Assembly (NCBI GenBank): GCA_035610365.1 | Contig: CM069433.1 | Coordinates: 80,634,236 to 80,698,235, forward strand | Reading direction: 5' to 3' | Length of the DNA stretch: 64,000 nucleotides | Source of the DNA: Aquatica leii | Lineage: Eukaryota > Arthropoda > Insecta > Coleoptera > Lampyridae | Part shown: positions 48,908 through 59,530 of the stretch, in pieces | How positions within the stretch are numbered: position 1 is the first letter of the stretch | Layout of the letters: every line of letters begins with the position of its first letter | Notes under the pieces: generated by a model | Told to the model about the DNA's origin: nothing | Databases searched by the model: none | What the model saw: the letters and a program-made list of their open reading frames with translations, nothing else | Made by a program: the position numbers and the translations under genes

Positions 48908-49331
48908 CTCTAAAAAAATAACTGGATGCCAAGTAAAAAATAAACAATATCAATAAAGCGCTAAAACGTGGATAAGCTGATCGTACAAAAATAGATATAT
49001 GTTTTCAATTGTTTCTTTTTGTACTTACTTTTACTTAAATCAGCAGAACATCTAATAGCTTTTTCTTCTTTAATTCAGCACAACAACGAACACATTAACA
49101 AATATAGACTAAGCCCGAAGTCGTCTTCCTTTCGTAAACGTAAAACTGCATATACCCGTAACCGTATAAGTACTTACTTAAAAGCGTTTTTGGTGAATCA
49201 AACTCGGTAGTCGGTACATATCTCGTCACAATTCTCAGAAATCAAAGTATCTTATTTACATTTACAGTATCAAACGCGAACGCATAGGTTTTTTATTGCA
49301 TACATATCTTTATCAACAAAATTTAGATGTA

Positions 49332-51688
49332 TAGTAATCTCAAAAGTAGATGAATGCCACGTGACTTCAAATTTATGACGTCAGAATAAGTAATGTTGCC
49401 AGTTCTTATGTTGACATTTTATTGAGGTTAATTTAAAATTGGTTATGTTTTACATTCTTTTAAATAATTTTATAAGCGGTTTGTTCTATTAAAAATCTCT
49501 AGTTATACACAAATTTATATTTGTAAGATTGGCAGAATTAATATTTCAATCATCCGATTTGATACTTGATTTGTTTAATTAATTGAGTGGCTTTCGGCTT
49601 TGCATTAAGGGTGAAATTGTTGTTACTTTTGATTAAATCAATATCAAATATCAATTTGGTTGATAACTTTGACCCAGACATCCTAGTATAAACTTATTAA
49701 AACTTTTTTTTTAAGAAATACTAGATGAAAAAGAGAACAATGCTTCTGAAGACACAGAGAACATTGTTAATGCCAATTTATTTATAACGAAAATAATAAA
49801 AACAGGAAACTAACATTAACAATTATTTTACATGCTACATTGAAAAACAAATGTGCATATTTTTTTAACAAAAAATTTGAATGGTAGACAATTTGCATTT
49901 TAAATAGGGCATCATTAATTTATATAATTTTTTAATCAGTCAGATTCACTATCATCATTTAAATTAATAATGAGCGGCGCCACGTCCCCGTCGTCGAAAG
50001 CTACTTCTCTCTTCCACCAATCTTCTATTATTTATTCGCAATGTCGAACAGAATTTGCCCATGCATATTTTGGCACCGCCATTAAAGCTTCTTTCCACAT
50101 ATTTAAGCAGTTTTCAACTGATTTTCCATCCCTCCCTATGTGTTTATTATAATAAGTTTTTGTAATTCCCCATATAAGTTCAATTGGATTGAATATACAA
50201 TGATAGGGAGGGAGACGAAGTACCTTATGGTTCAATTTTTCAGCCAATTGATCGGCTGCATACATTTCTTCAGGTTTATTCCTATGAATCAAAATTTTAG
50301 TTTATTCATTTACAGAAAAATATTAATTTACCTTTCAACAATGTGTAGTAACTCCTTCTTTAAGCAATTGATTTTAATGAAACATTTTGTTCTTTTAACC
50401 ATTTCTGGATATCTTCTTTTTCCATCCACTATTTGGAGTCTTCGTAACCAGAGTACTGTGGTACGGAGCATTGTACATTATAATTGCAGAAGGTTTAGTT
50501 AAATTTTTCAGTAATTTATTCTCAAACCAATTCAAAAAATTTACTTGATTCATTTCCCCGTGGTAATCTGAGTGTTTGGTCGAGGAACTAAATACCAAGT
50601 CTGCACCAAGAATAAATCCATTCTTATTACCGGCATGAAGTACAATATACCTGTTTTTAACAAATTTTAATAATAAGCATAATAAAAATTTTATCTAAGT
50701 TACCTTTTGCCATCGACTTTGGTAGTTTTTACAGTTTTTAAATCGTCATCCTGACAAGAACGACCTACTGTACCATTCTGAAAAATCCAGGTTTCATCCA
50801 AGTAAACAAATTCATAAGTTTTTGCTTTTTGAATTCTTAAATACTTTTTTAAGAATCGAATGCGTTTGATTACAATGTTTGGTAATTCCATTAAACCTCG
50901 TCTAGGATTATCTTTTTTGTACTTAAATCCTATGTTTTTGAGAACAGTATTTAATGATGTTTCACATCCTTTAAAAAGTTCGTCAGCAACAAGTTTCTGT
51001 CTCAATAATTGAACTGTTACAGGTTCATCTAAGTTAATTAAAATTGTTAAATTTAATTTTTACTAATTTTACAACTTACTCTTTTCATACATTCTATAAA
51101 TTGTGTTTCGAATAGCAACCTTGGCAAAATTATCAATGTTTGTTACTAGCCTTGGAAGTTTTCGTTTCAATTGAGAAGTACTCGGGATACTTTCATCGTT
51201 AACTTTCTGGGATGCTCGGTTTACGGTTGAAATACTTAACTTTAAGGCAACTGCTATACGCTGTAATGAAATTTAAAAAGTAATTTTGTTCTTAATTGTA
51301 ATTAGTTAAACATACCTCTCGAACATTATTCAAAGATAAAAACGGTCCACCTGCATCACGTTCTTGCTCGAAAAATTCAATTAACGAAACTACCAACTCA
51401 TAACCACGTTTTTCTAATTCCGTACCAGGCATATTAATAAACTAAACTCGCAAAATATGTAATCAAGAAAATTGTTCTGAAAAGAACAGTTTTAATATAA
51501 ATAAGTAACCAAAACGAATTTAACCTAACTTGACAATAATAATTACGCGAAAAAGTGACAACACCGTCTTCGAATAACTACCTTTTTCTTAAAATTCATG
51601 CGAAAATAAACAGAATCTTAAACTGTTTAGTGTGGTATAATTTTGACGTCATATGTCACGTGGCAGTCATCTACTTTTGATATTACTA
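49332..51688 (-). mobile_element. Tc1/mariner-superfamily transposon, intron-containing
   Basis: The termini tagtaatctcaaaagtagat (49332 on) and the reverse-complementary atctacttttgatattacta (to 51688) form inverted repeats that continue through ga(a/c)tgccacgtgac to a shared gacgtca. TA flanks each end (49330-49331 and 51689-51690), the classic TA duplication of this superfamily. It holds one minus-strand transposase gene with four small introns. Length is 2,357 bp. Confidence 0.9.
49936..51432 (-). pseudogene. Tc1/mariner-superfamily DDE transposase, five exons, lightly damaged
   Basis: Exons read on the minus strand: 51432-51316 (ATG start), 51260-51080, 51028-50704, 50650-50332, 50281-49936, all with GT...AG junctions and compatible phases. 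Exon 2 has a helix-turn-helix (RIAVALKLSISTVNRAS). Exon 3 has the first catalytic site VYLDETWI. Exon 4 has SSTKHSDYHGEMN and then IIMYNAPYHS, where the family has Asp-Asn and this copy has Tyr-Asn, so the second catalytic Asp is lost. Exon 5 has LRLPPYHCIFNPIELIWG with the third acidic residue. Exon 4 carries two frameshifts (near 50420 and 50365) and exon 5 an in-frame TAA (50032-50034). The acidic C-terminus (INLNDDSESD) ends at TGA 49936-49938. The family is a widespread insect DDE_3-type group. Confidence 0.85.
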
Positions 51689-51889
51689 TAGGCGTTTAAT
51701 CTCTACAAGAAGTTATTTTTGTTTAGGTACTATGTATTACAATTTAGCAACTTGTACAAACGATTTTTTCTGATATTAAAAATTATATTTCTTTATCTCG
51801 AATAAAGAACGATTAAACCGATTTTAGAGGTACTAAAACACTAAAAGAATGTTATCATGTTAGTCGTAATACTTGAATTTCAATACATT

Positions 51890-52190
51890 GTCAAGGCTGC
51901 TATAAACACTTTATTTTTTATATCAATATAGAAGGCCTATAGGAGTGATTTTAAAGGAATCTTTTAGGGTACTTTATTCTCCTTCTATATGCATTGTTAT
52001 AGAATCAATTTGGGAACGCCATTAGGATGCTACATTTCTAATACTTTAGTGATTCCAATCAACTGCCAATTGTAAGGCTGCTATAAGCACTTCTTTTTTA
52101 AATTAAATATAGAATTCCTATAGGAGTGTTTTAAAAAGGATCTTTTAGAGTACTTTATTCTTCTTATATAGGCATTCTTATAGAATACGT
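51890..52190. repeat. Two tandem copies of a 181-bp subterminal unit
   Basis: Bases 51890-52005 and 52071-52190 share 'aaggctgctataa' then 'cctataggagtg' then 'agagtactttattct' and 'cattcttatagaat' in the same order, about 181 bases apart and roughly 80% alike. They belong to the right subterminal part of the element 46472-52302. Confidence 0.75.
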
Positions 52191-52384
52191 TTTAAATTAG
52201 GTGTGTTATTAGAAGTCCATACACAAACTACTATTGGAATGCTTTAGAAATGAATATTTGGGAATGCTAATCGAACCTACATGGAACTTATGGTTTTGTG
52301 GGAAATTTGCTACTTAGTGCATTCTATGTATTTATAGACAATTATATTCTAAACCATATTTAAAACTGCACTCTAACCAAGACC

Positions 52385-53045
52385 AAAAGACAGTTAGAAG
52401 ATGATTAGACCATATCTATTTCAAAAATCGGTTTTGCTTGTTCGTGGGGCATATGTCAAAGGTGTTGGAGACCGGTTTTTTTAGTGCGCTATATTATGAG
52501 GTTTTTAAGATTTGACACTCAATCCACTAGAAGTGAATGTTAGTATTAGAAGTGTATGACAATTTCATATCCAATTGCAAAAGCTACTACACGCTTAAGA
52601 AAAATATTACTATTGATATACAACTGCTGCCATCAAAAGCAAGATGTCGTTTTACTTAATACATGGCCAACAAACCAAATAATTTAGCTATAAAGCCAGA
52701 AGGCTGGCTGTTGATTCAAATATGCAATAAATTGATTTCCTTACCTAGAGGAAGACGACGCGCGGCTTATAAATCAACGTCTTGGTGAACACAGTTAGAT
52801 TATTTATAAAAAAAAAATTATAAAAAAAAGTACAAAAAAAGCAAAATTCTGAAAAGCTGCGACAATGCAAACAATCACTGGAGTTCACAAACTTAACACA
52901 AGTGCCAAATTTTAAAATGTAAAACAAGCAAAACAAAAAATCTAATATGAAATAAATGTGTTTCTAAAAAATGAGTCGGAGTTGTGGAAACATCTTTCAC
53001 TTGTTTGGATTGCACGAAATGCTTCATATGTAAAAATGTTTGAAT
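52385..53045 (+). pseudogene. piggyBac-like transposase, central and C-terminal part
   Basis: Plus-strand frames give MRFLRFDTQSTRSE (near 52495), NITIDIQLLPSKARCRFT (near 52595), YMANKPN (near 52660), FPYLEEDDARLINQRLGEH (near 52735) and, far downstream, CLDCTKCFICKN (near 53005). These match in order the piggyBac blocks 'RFLRFD..STR', 'ITIDEQL.P.+ARCRFTQYM.NKP', 'GFPY.G+DE.R...QRLGE' and the Cys-rich C-terminal finger. The Glu of 'IDEQL' is Ile here, and the catalytic Asp just before it is kept. Several stops and frame changes. It lies directly after the insertion that splits the element. Confidence 0.75.
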
Positions 53046-54519
53046 TATTCTATAATTTTTTTAACAAAGTATAAACTTAAATTTGCATTATTTTTGAAGT
53101 AAAACTTTTTTAGACGCGACTTTAGAGTAAATCAGATTTTTTTTTGACGTAAAAGTAGCTCTCAAGTCATAGCTCATGTGCTTTTTGCTGTTTAATAACA
53201 GTAACTTATTATGCTTTCAAATTTACGATAACGCTGGAAAGTATGCGAACTAACTCAAAGACAAATTGTGTCGACCAATTATGTATGCCGATTTAATAAA
53301 GTGCATTTATTTTGTTGACTATTTGGTTTTTATTTACGCTTTTGATTTAGCTTTTCATATTACTTTTTGTTGTTATATTTAAATTCTTGTCTTGCTTGTA
53401 TACAAATCCGTTCTTTTAGAACAATGTTATTTAATTTACCTATAAAAAATTTGAAGTATTTTAGGTTAGAACTGTTTCTATATAATTTACAACACAAAAT
53501 AATTTATTCATTGTATTTACAGTACAAAACCAGTAATAATTATTTTAAAGTAACATTTTGTATTACAATTTTAATCCATGGAAAGTAGAACCCGAAAAGT
53601 TATTTATTCAAAAAAACAAAACATTAATTTCGTTAATAAATAAAAAGTAGCTTGTCAATTGATATATGTATCCAATTGAAAAAAACTTGGATTTTATTAC
53701 AAAACATGTAAACTTAATTCAATTAAATCCATTTCAAGTCTCGTGAAAACAAAAATTAAATTGAATAATATTGCACAAGATATTGATATTAAAAAAATTG
53801 TTTTAAATGTATTTTCTAGTTTAACAAATAAGGATTGGGAAAAGTAGATGGTTGAGATGATAAGTTTGTAGAATGTTCGTTATTTACAGTTAATGATAAA
53901 ATCAGACAAAGCTGAGGGGAAAATTGACAAAAGTGAATCTTTAGGTAACAATAATTAATCAAATCATTGGCTTCAATAATATTTTAGGTCATTTAAAAAA
54001 AAGAGATAAATACAATGTGTTTTATTTTGTACAAAAATGAGCATGTTTTTAGTTTATGTCGTGTAAATTTTTTAATAAAAGATTTGTTAAAAAGTCGTAG
54101 TTATCACCAGGGTGATTATTAATTTAATTTAAATAATATATTTGTACAGTAATCAAGATTGTTTATACCTTATACAAAAACAATTTTTTTAACTACAGTT
54201 TATGGAACCAATTACATATATGTATATTTGCATCATTTGGTTTGCCTTACACTTTTTGATTTAAAATGATAGAATCCTAGGTCATTTTGCAACATCACCA
54301 AGAAATAAAAATTTAAAAAAATTAAGAACCTGAAGTAATATTGATTTATTTAAGCTTTAATCTTTTTAGTAATATTTATCATAAACGACAAAGAAGATTT
54401 AGTTCAATCGCGCGTAAGGATTACACGCACTTTCCGACTTTAAACTGTTAAATTATAGAAAGGACCAATTTGACCACAACTGACGTTTTTAGATATTTAC
54501 ATTTAATGGTGCTTCTAGT
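53046..54519. other. piggyBac-like 3' region, AT-rich
   Basis: No coding content after the Cys-rich piece. The right terminus is preceded by 'ggaccaatttgaccacaact', typical in style of piggyBac subterminal sequence. Confidence 0.45.
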
Positions 54520-54524
54520 GTTAA

Positions 54525-55720
54525 AAAAATAAAACATTATTTTTAAATACACTAATTATTTTTTTTGCACATTGCCAATCTAACTATGCCAATCAAGTTA
54601 TTATTTATTAATTGTATTGTTATTAGTCAAATTAAATTTTTACAGGTTGTAACACTTAAGATCAGAGATTTCTTGATTTAAAGTAAAACGATTTAGACCA
54701 ACTTACCTTAATCGTTAATTCAATGTTTACAGTGTTTTTGTTTTTTGATGATTTTTTCCAGTATTCATTACAACTGAAAATTACCATATTTAGTTATTAT
54801 TGATAAATATTGGAAAAAAATATTGACTATAGGTTTTAATAATACGTTAAAAAATCGGTATTTTTACAATATTAAGGTGTTACTAAGTATAGTAGAAGAA
54901 GGAATTTTTAAAATTGCGAAATTTTCAAATAACAAAAAAAAACATCAAAAGAAAATTTAGTTTTATTTTTTTTAATTAATCAATGAATACCATTACATAT
55001 ACAAAATATAATACCTTAATATTAAATTGATAAATTAAAACCAATTTTTTGCTAAGTACTAACAAAACTGAAAAACAATAGAAATTTGAGGTTAACATTT
55101 TACTTGACTTCATAGAAGACAATTTAAATTGTGATCATAAGTAGATATTAATATACATGCAAAATGTACATATAATAATAGAGGTATTGTATGTCTTTGA
55201 TCTATAGTGAATAATGTAGTACATGCAATGCATATATTAGAACATTTAAGACAATACCATAAGATGTGTTTTAATTTTATAATAAAAAAAATTATAAAAT
55301 GAAAAATGTTTATTGATAATATGTATGTATAATTTTAGGTATGATAATATGCTGCTAATTTTATTTACAAATAAAATAAATAATAGCAACTTTTTCTATA
55401 TATCTTGATACATAATTTCAAAATATTTTTTTTTAAACAGTAGTATGTTGTATAACCAGTACAAAAGTTTGCAGCCGAAGCAAAAGTAAGACCGCAATTT
55501 ATACGAGTTGGTAATGCACGCTTCTTACGAATATACACTATACTTTATTTACGACTATATACTATTTAATTATGTATCAATGTCAAATAAAAGAAAACAT
55601 TTTACAAGACGAATAACTGACGCGGAAAATAAATAACTTAAATTTAATAATTTGATTAAACTAAGATCGGTAAACCCTTTATTATGTAGGAGAGGCTATA
55701 AAAACTACTTTATGTGTTTT
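54525..55720. other. AT-rich stretch with no recognised gene
   Basis: No feature seen. Confidence 0.5.
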
Positions 55721-57330
55721 TTTAGGCAACGTTTTGTGGGACGGTTGTGTCCACTTTGTAACGTTAAAATCCGGACCTGCACAATTTTAAAATTTTAAAG
55801 CATCTTATCATGACAGGAAATTACGTTATTGTAACCTTGGTGATGCATTGGCTGATAGCAAGGTCGTTGTGATTATGTATTTCACTTTTCCTGCTTTCAC
55901 CAACGTGTATGGAAGTTCAGCTTTTGTAGATTTGGAATTTAAAATTTATCTCGAGCAATCGGATTATGCTACAAAGCTATAGTCAATTAGAAACAATTAT
56001 AGATTGTATTGGAAAGTTTTCTTTAATTGACATACCTAATTTTGGGGGATTTGTAAACTTCCACACGGTGCACTCTTATCTGCCGACCACCTGGGTATGT
56101 ACATCACCTCGGTAGCTTCAAAATTTAACGTTATGTTTGTTTATAGCAACTTATGTTAGGTTTAGTCTTACCCGGCTATTTGGGGAAAGTTTCATGTGCG
56201 ATTGGGTCTTGTCGCAAGCTGTCGTGTGGTTCTTTTGTGTTGGGGGTCCTGTCGAAATACATGTGGTAAAATATTTAATTGGAACAATTGGAAGCGATAA
56301 CTTACAAGTTAGGATATCCGAATTAATTAGTGGATGCCCTCTCCATCCACAGGTGACCATCTCAGCCACCGGTACGAGGTATATAATTAGTTTAGTCACG
56401 AAGTGCACGGTAGTAAAAGCGAATAAAATAAAATACCATTCTGGTTAGAAAATAAAAGAAAACTGCATGCAAGAAGGAAATAAAACTTAATACTAACTAC
56501 AGAAAAAAAAAGTAAACACAAGACTAAACATAACATGCAAAGAAAACCAACACCAGAAAACGTGATTAACTTTTTATACATATGTACATAACCACTAATT
56601 ATAAGCGTGCGGATACTGTTGTTTTTTTCGTTGGACAGTTTCATCGAACTGTATCTGTTGCGTCGAATTTTTGTTAAGGCCGCATTCACCGAATATACAA
56701 AGTATTTATTTTATTATAAGTTTTGTTTGGGGGAAACGGATTCATTCACCGAATATACAAAGTATTTATTTTATTATAAGTTTTGTTTGGGGGAAACGGA
56801 TTATTTCTGCGTGGCACATTTTTACATTCATTTGTTTTATGTTCATAATATATTCATATATATATATAAGGCCTTATACATATAGTTTTAATTTCTTTTG
56901 TGTAAATAGCATATGATTGCGTCAGCCATTTGACGTGGAGGTAAACCGCGCTACCCAAAACGGGTTTAGTTTATTGTTTTTGCAGGTATTACGTATTCGG
57001 TGGGTTGTGGTCGTTGTTGGGTTTAATTATAGTTGTAATTATTTACAATACATTTGTTTATTATTTCTGCAATACACATATTTATAGCCAAAACAGCATT
57101 CTTTTTCTTTATTTTAATTGTGTGAGTTTGGGAGTTGGATTGGGGCTTTGGGTTGGCCTTCCCAGAGTTTGTATCGGTCCTTTAGGCTTGGCGCCCTTAA
57201 TAAATAACATCTATTCAAGATAGGAACCCCGCCCGGAGCTAGTTACGGGGAATCAATGGTAAGTTTGCCACCAGCTCCTAAATTGACGTGGCAACTTCTT
57301 CAGGCCAACTGAATTTATTAAAAAGAAAAC
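55721..57330. other. GC-richer island of unknown identity
   Basis: Composition is clearly less AT-rich than on either side. Both strands stay open at 56137-56448. A short plus-strand frame at about 55795-55980 (TFPAFTNVYGSSAFVDLEFK) is preceded by acceptor-like tttttttag at 55717-55725. No family is recognised on either strand. It lies downstream (in minus-strand sense) of the Penelope-like gene and could be an unknown element or a decayed host exon cluster. Confidence 0.35.
56683..56802. repeat. Perfect 60-bp tandem duplication
   Basis: Bases 56683-56742 are repeated without change at 56743-56802 (starting cattcaccgaatatacaaag, ending gggggaaacggatt). Perfect identity in such an eroded region implies a recent duplication. 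The unit length of 60 keeps any reading frame. Confidence 0.95.
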
Positions 57331-57615
57331 AACATAAGTAAAAAGGCAGTTACAATTCAGTGAGAACTAAAAATTTATCTTCTACTTATTGTAAATGCTG
57401 TTTAATAATTATAGACGATTACTTACGGAAAACAAAAACAAAGTAGAATGGTCCGCAAACAACGTCATTAATACAAAAATTAATAAATAACAAAAAACAT
57501 TAAATGTAAAAATACACGAAAAACCACTAAAAACTAAATCACTATCATTACAATTTTATGGTCGTGTGATATAAAATATGAGAAATGAAAAAATTACCAA
57601 AAACATACCCAAGGT
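57331..57615 (-). other. 3' flank of the Penelope-like gene
   Basis: AT-rich, no frame; probably the 3' untranslated part of the element coded at 57616-59055. No terminal repeat found. Confidence 0.35.
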
Positions 57616-59055
57616 CTAGGAAATTTTTGAGATAAAGTTTTTATAAACTGTACTAAGGTTGTTAGTATCAGTGTTGAAATTAACATTATTTATTTCTGCA
57701 ACTAATCTTTTATACAATTTGGGTTCTACATCTAATGTTGAAGGATTACTAAAATTAAAATTATGCTGTATATTAATATGGTAGAGAGCAAGAGCTGATT
57801 CTGCTTTTTTATTTTTACAATCATATTGGTGATTCTTAATTATGTTAATAGTTTTTTGTTTCGTTTGACCAATATAACAGTTATTACAATCCATACAATC
57901 AATTTTATATACAACATTATGTTTGTCTAATAGCTTGGTCTTATCTTTAATGTTGGAATAAAGAACGTTGTATATAGTATTGTTATTATAAGTTTTTATT
58001 TTAAGGTACGATGTTGTTAAAATAGGAATCAGCTACTTAGTAAGACCAGGAACGTTAATGATTTTAGAAAATGTACATATAGAATAAGTTTGAATATACG
58101 GTGATGGTGTACCGTTGTTGGTGTTAGTGTGAAACAAAATTTTATTAACCAGGTTATTAAGAAAATTGTTGTTTTTGAGTAAATTTTTTAGTATATTAAG
58201 GTTTTTTATATGTAATTTAGAATTACTTAATCTTATTATTTTGTTTTTAATATACTTTATAATGTTCATTTTTTTATGGTGAGCATGTTTTGAAAAGTAG
58301 TTTATAGTACAATTGGAGGCTATCGGTTTAGTTAATCAATCGGTTATTATCGTGTTGCTATGCTTAATTATCCTAATATCTAAAAACGGTAGGGAGCCTT
58401 CAATTTCAACTCCATGAGTAAAACATAGATGTGAATCCTACCTGTTAAAAACATTCAAAGTGTTTAAAACCTCATGTTCAGGAATGCAAGTAATGACATC
58501 GTCTACATAACATAGCAAAAATATGAGATAAAATGATAGTTTACTTAATACATAATCAAGTAAATCATGCATAACCAAATTAGCTAGAACTGGGAATGCT
58601 GGGTTACCTATTGCAGTACAAAATTTTTGTAGATAAATACAATAAAATAAAACTATAAAACAACTAGAGTCAAAGAAGAAATTAATAATGTCAGTAAAGT
58701 CCGACAACTCAATAGTGGTATGACTCTTAAGATACCTCCAATATTTTTGTATTAATGTTAAAACGAGCTCTTTTGTGATGTTAGTAAACAGTGATGTAAC
58801 ATCAAAGGAGACTATAATGTGATTAATAATATTGTTATTAATTTTATCAACCAGTTCGTAAGAGTTGGAAATATTATACTTAAATAAGTAAGAGATGTTA
58901 TTAACAATACTTGTAATGAACTTAGATAAAAAATAACTTGGTACACTTATGCACGATACAATAGGTTTAACTGGATTGTCGTCTTTATGTATTTTCCGGT
59001 TCATATTATTTGGATGTTTTTTATTTTTACAGCTTTGAGGATTAATCTGAAAAAA
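57616..59055 (-). pseudogene. Penelope-like element, RT and GIY-YIG endonuclease, 5'-truncated
   Basis: One minus-strand frame runs from about 59055 to 57616 with only two in-frame stops (TAG 58438-58440 and TAG 58033-58035). The RT part has RKIHKDDNPVKPIVS (near 59000), IVSFDVTSLFTNI (near 58815), IGNPAFPVLANLVMHDL (near 58605) and CYVDDVITCIP (near 58510; catalytic pair kept). Next come CFTHGVEIEGSLPFLDI (near 58420) and the linker, then the GIY-YIG endonuclease start VVYKIDCMDCNNCYIGQTKQ (near 57925-57870), ending with a conserved SALALYH block. Penelope-like elements combine exactly these two domains. The frame begins just after an acceptor-like ttttttcag at 59048-59056, so an intron or truncation removes the N-terminus. 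Confidence 0.85.
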
Positions 59056-59059
59056 TAGA

Positions 59060-59432
59060 AAAAAGTTCTAGCTAACATTATAGTTTGGTCAAAGTTTAGC
59101 GTGTGTCCTTAGTTCTACACGCGTTCTGCTAATGCTGATTATGTAACTCTATGGTGTTTGCAGTCAACCATGTTTTTTGTTATTCTAACCTTAATGGATT
59201 TTGTAAACTTCGTCATGTTTTAAAGCTCCTTGTTTGTCTTTAGTAGATGTAAACCGATGGTTCAGGATATCCTTAGTCGTAAAGACAGTTTTAATATGTT
59301 TCTTTAGCACTCAGCTTATTTTGTCTGTCGAACCCATACAGTATGGTAAATAAACGGTGCTAATAGGAGGTGAACAGTCTTCTTTGACTTTTGGATTTAT
59401 TGCTCTTTCCCAAGCTTTTTAAATCAAAGACT
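59060..59432 (-). pseudogene. Second, different Penelope-like fragment (linker plus GIY-YIG)
   Basis: Minus-strand reading gives STVYLPYCMGSTDKIS, VLKKHIKTVFTTKDI and DEVYKI (59360-59225). These match the 'V.LPY..G.S.KI.+VL.+..I.T.F+.' linker and the 'GVYKI.C' start of the GIY-YIG domain in Penelope-type proteins. After a frame change follows SALAERV..GHTLNFDQTIMLAR (near 59135-59065), the later 'SA+AEH...GH.I.FD.T.+LAR' block. Internal stops and a missing active-site segment show it is inactive. It is more divergent from 57616-59055 than expected of one family, and the domain order shows it is not simply the missing N-terminus. Confidence 0.65.
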
Positions 59433-59530
59433 AAGTTCTACTTTTTGTTTTGACTCCCAAGGAGAGACTAGAATCAAACCAAAAAAATCTGTGTGTTCAA
59501 CTACGACGTGGTCTATGCCAAAAGTTGCTT
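59433..59530. mobile_element. Half copy of the 28.5-kb MITE
   Basis: It matches the right arm 28612-28707 (shared ctttttgtttt-gact-c, caaggagagactagaa, ctacgacg.ggtct), about 80% alike. The opposite arm is missing; the adjoining sequence is the second Penelope-like fragment. Confidence 0.8.

Larger units (their letters stand above)
46472..52302. mobile_element. 5.8-kb CCCA-terminal element carrying three later insertions
   Basis: Left end cccaaaaaaccaaataggtt plus ccat and right end atgg plus aacttatggttttgtggg pair as terminal inverted repeats of about 24 bp with a few differences. AA lies outside on both sides. Both subterminal regions hold a degenerate word like ccattagaatgcttta in the same orientation (46592, 46676, 51934, 52019, 52113, 52230). 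Minus the three insertions inside it (46790-47221, 47365-48642, 49332-51688), about 1.8 kb of own sequence remains, without coding content. It interrupts the piggyBac-like element. Confidence 0.6.
45669..54520 (+). mobile_element. piggyBac-like element, split by nested insertions
   Basis: Left end TTAA|cactagaactgcc (TTAA 45665-45668) and right end ttctagtg|TTAA (54521-54524) are the inverted CACTAGAA-type termini and TTAA target duplication expected of piggyBac-like elements. A second similar word pair lies inside (aagtggtcaatt at 45834; aatttgaccac at 54468). piggyBac transposase sequence lies at 52385-53040 on the plus strand, after the 5.8-kb insertion 46472-52302. The tips match over only about 9 of 13 bases, so the two ends might belong to different copies of one family. 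Confidence 0.6.

Noticed and set aside
56137-56448. 103-codon plus-strand and 85-codon minus-strand open frames
   Set aside because: They overlap, and neither contains a recognisable domain. Reported only as part of the unassigned island.
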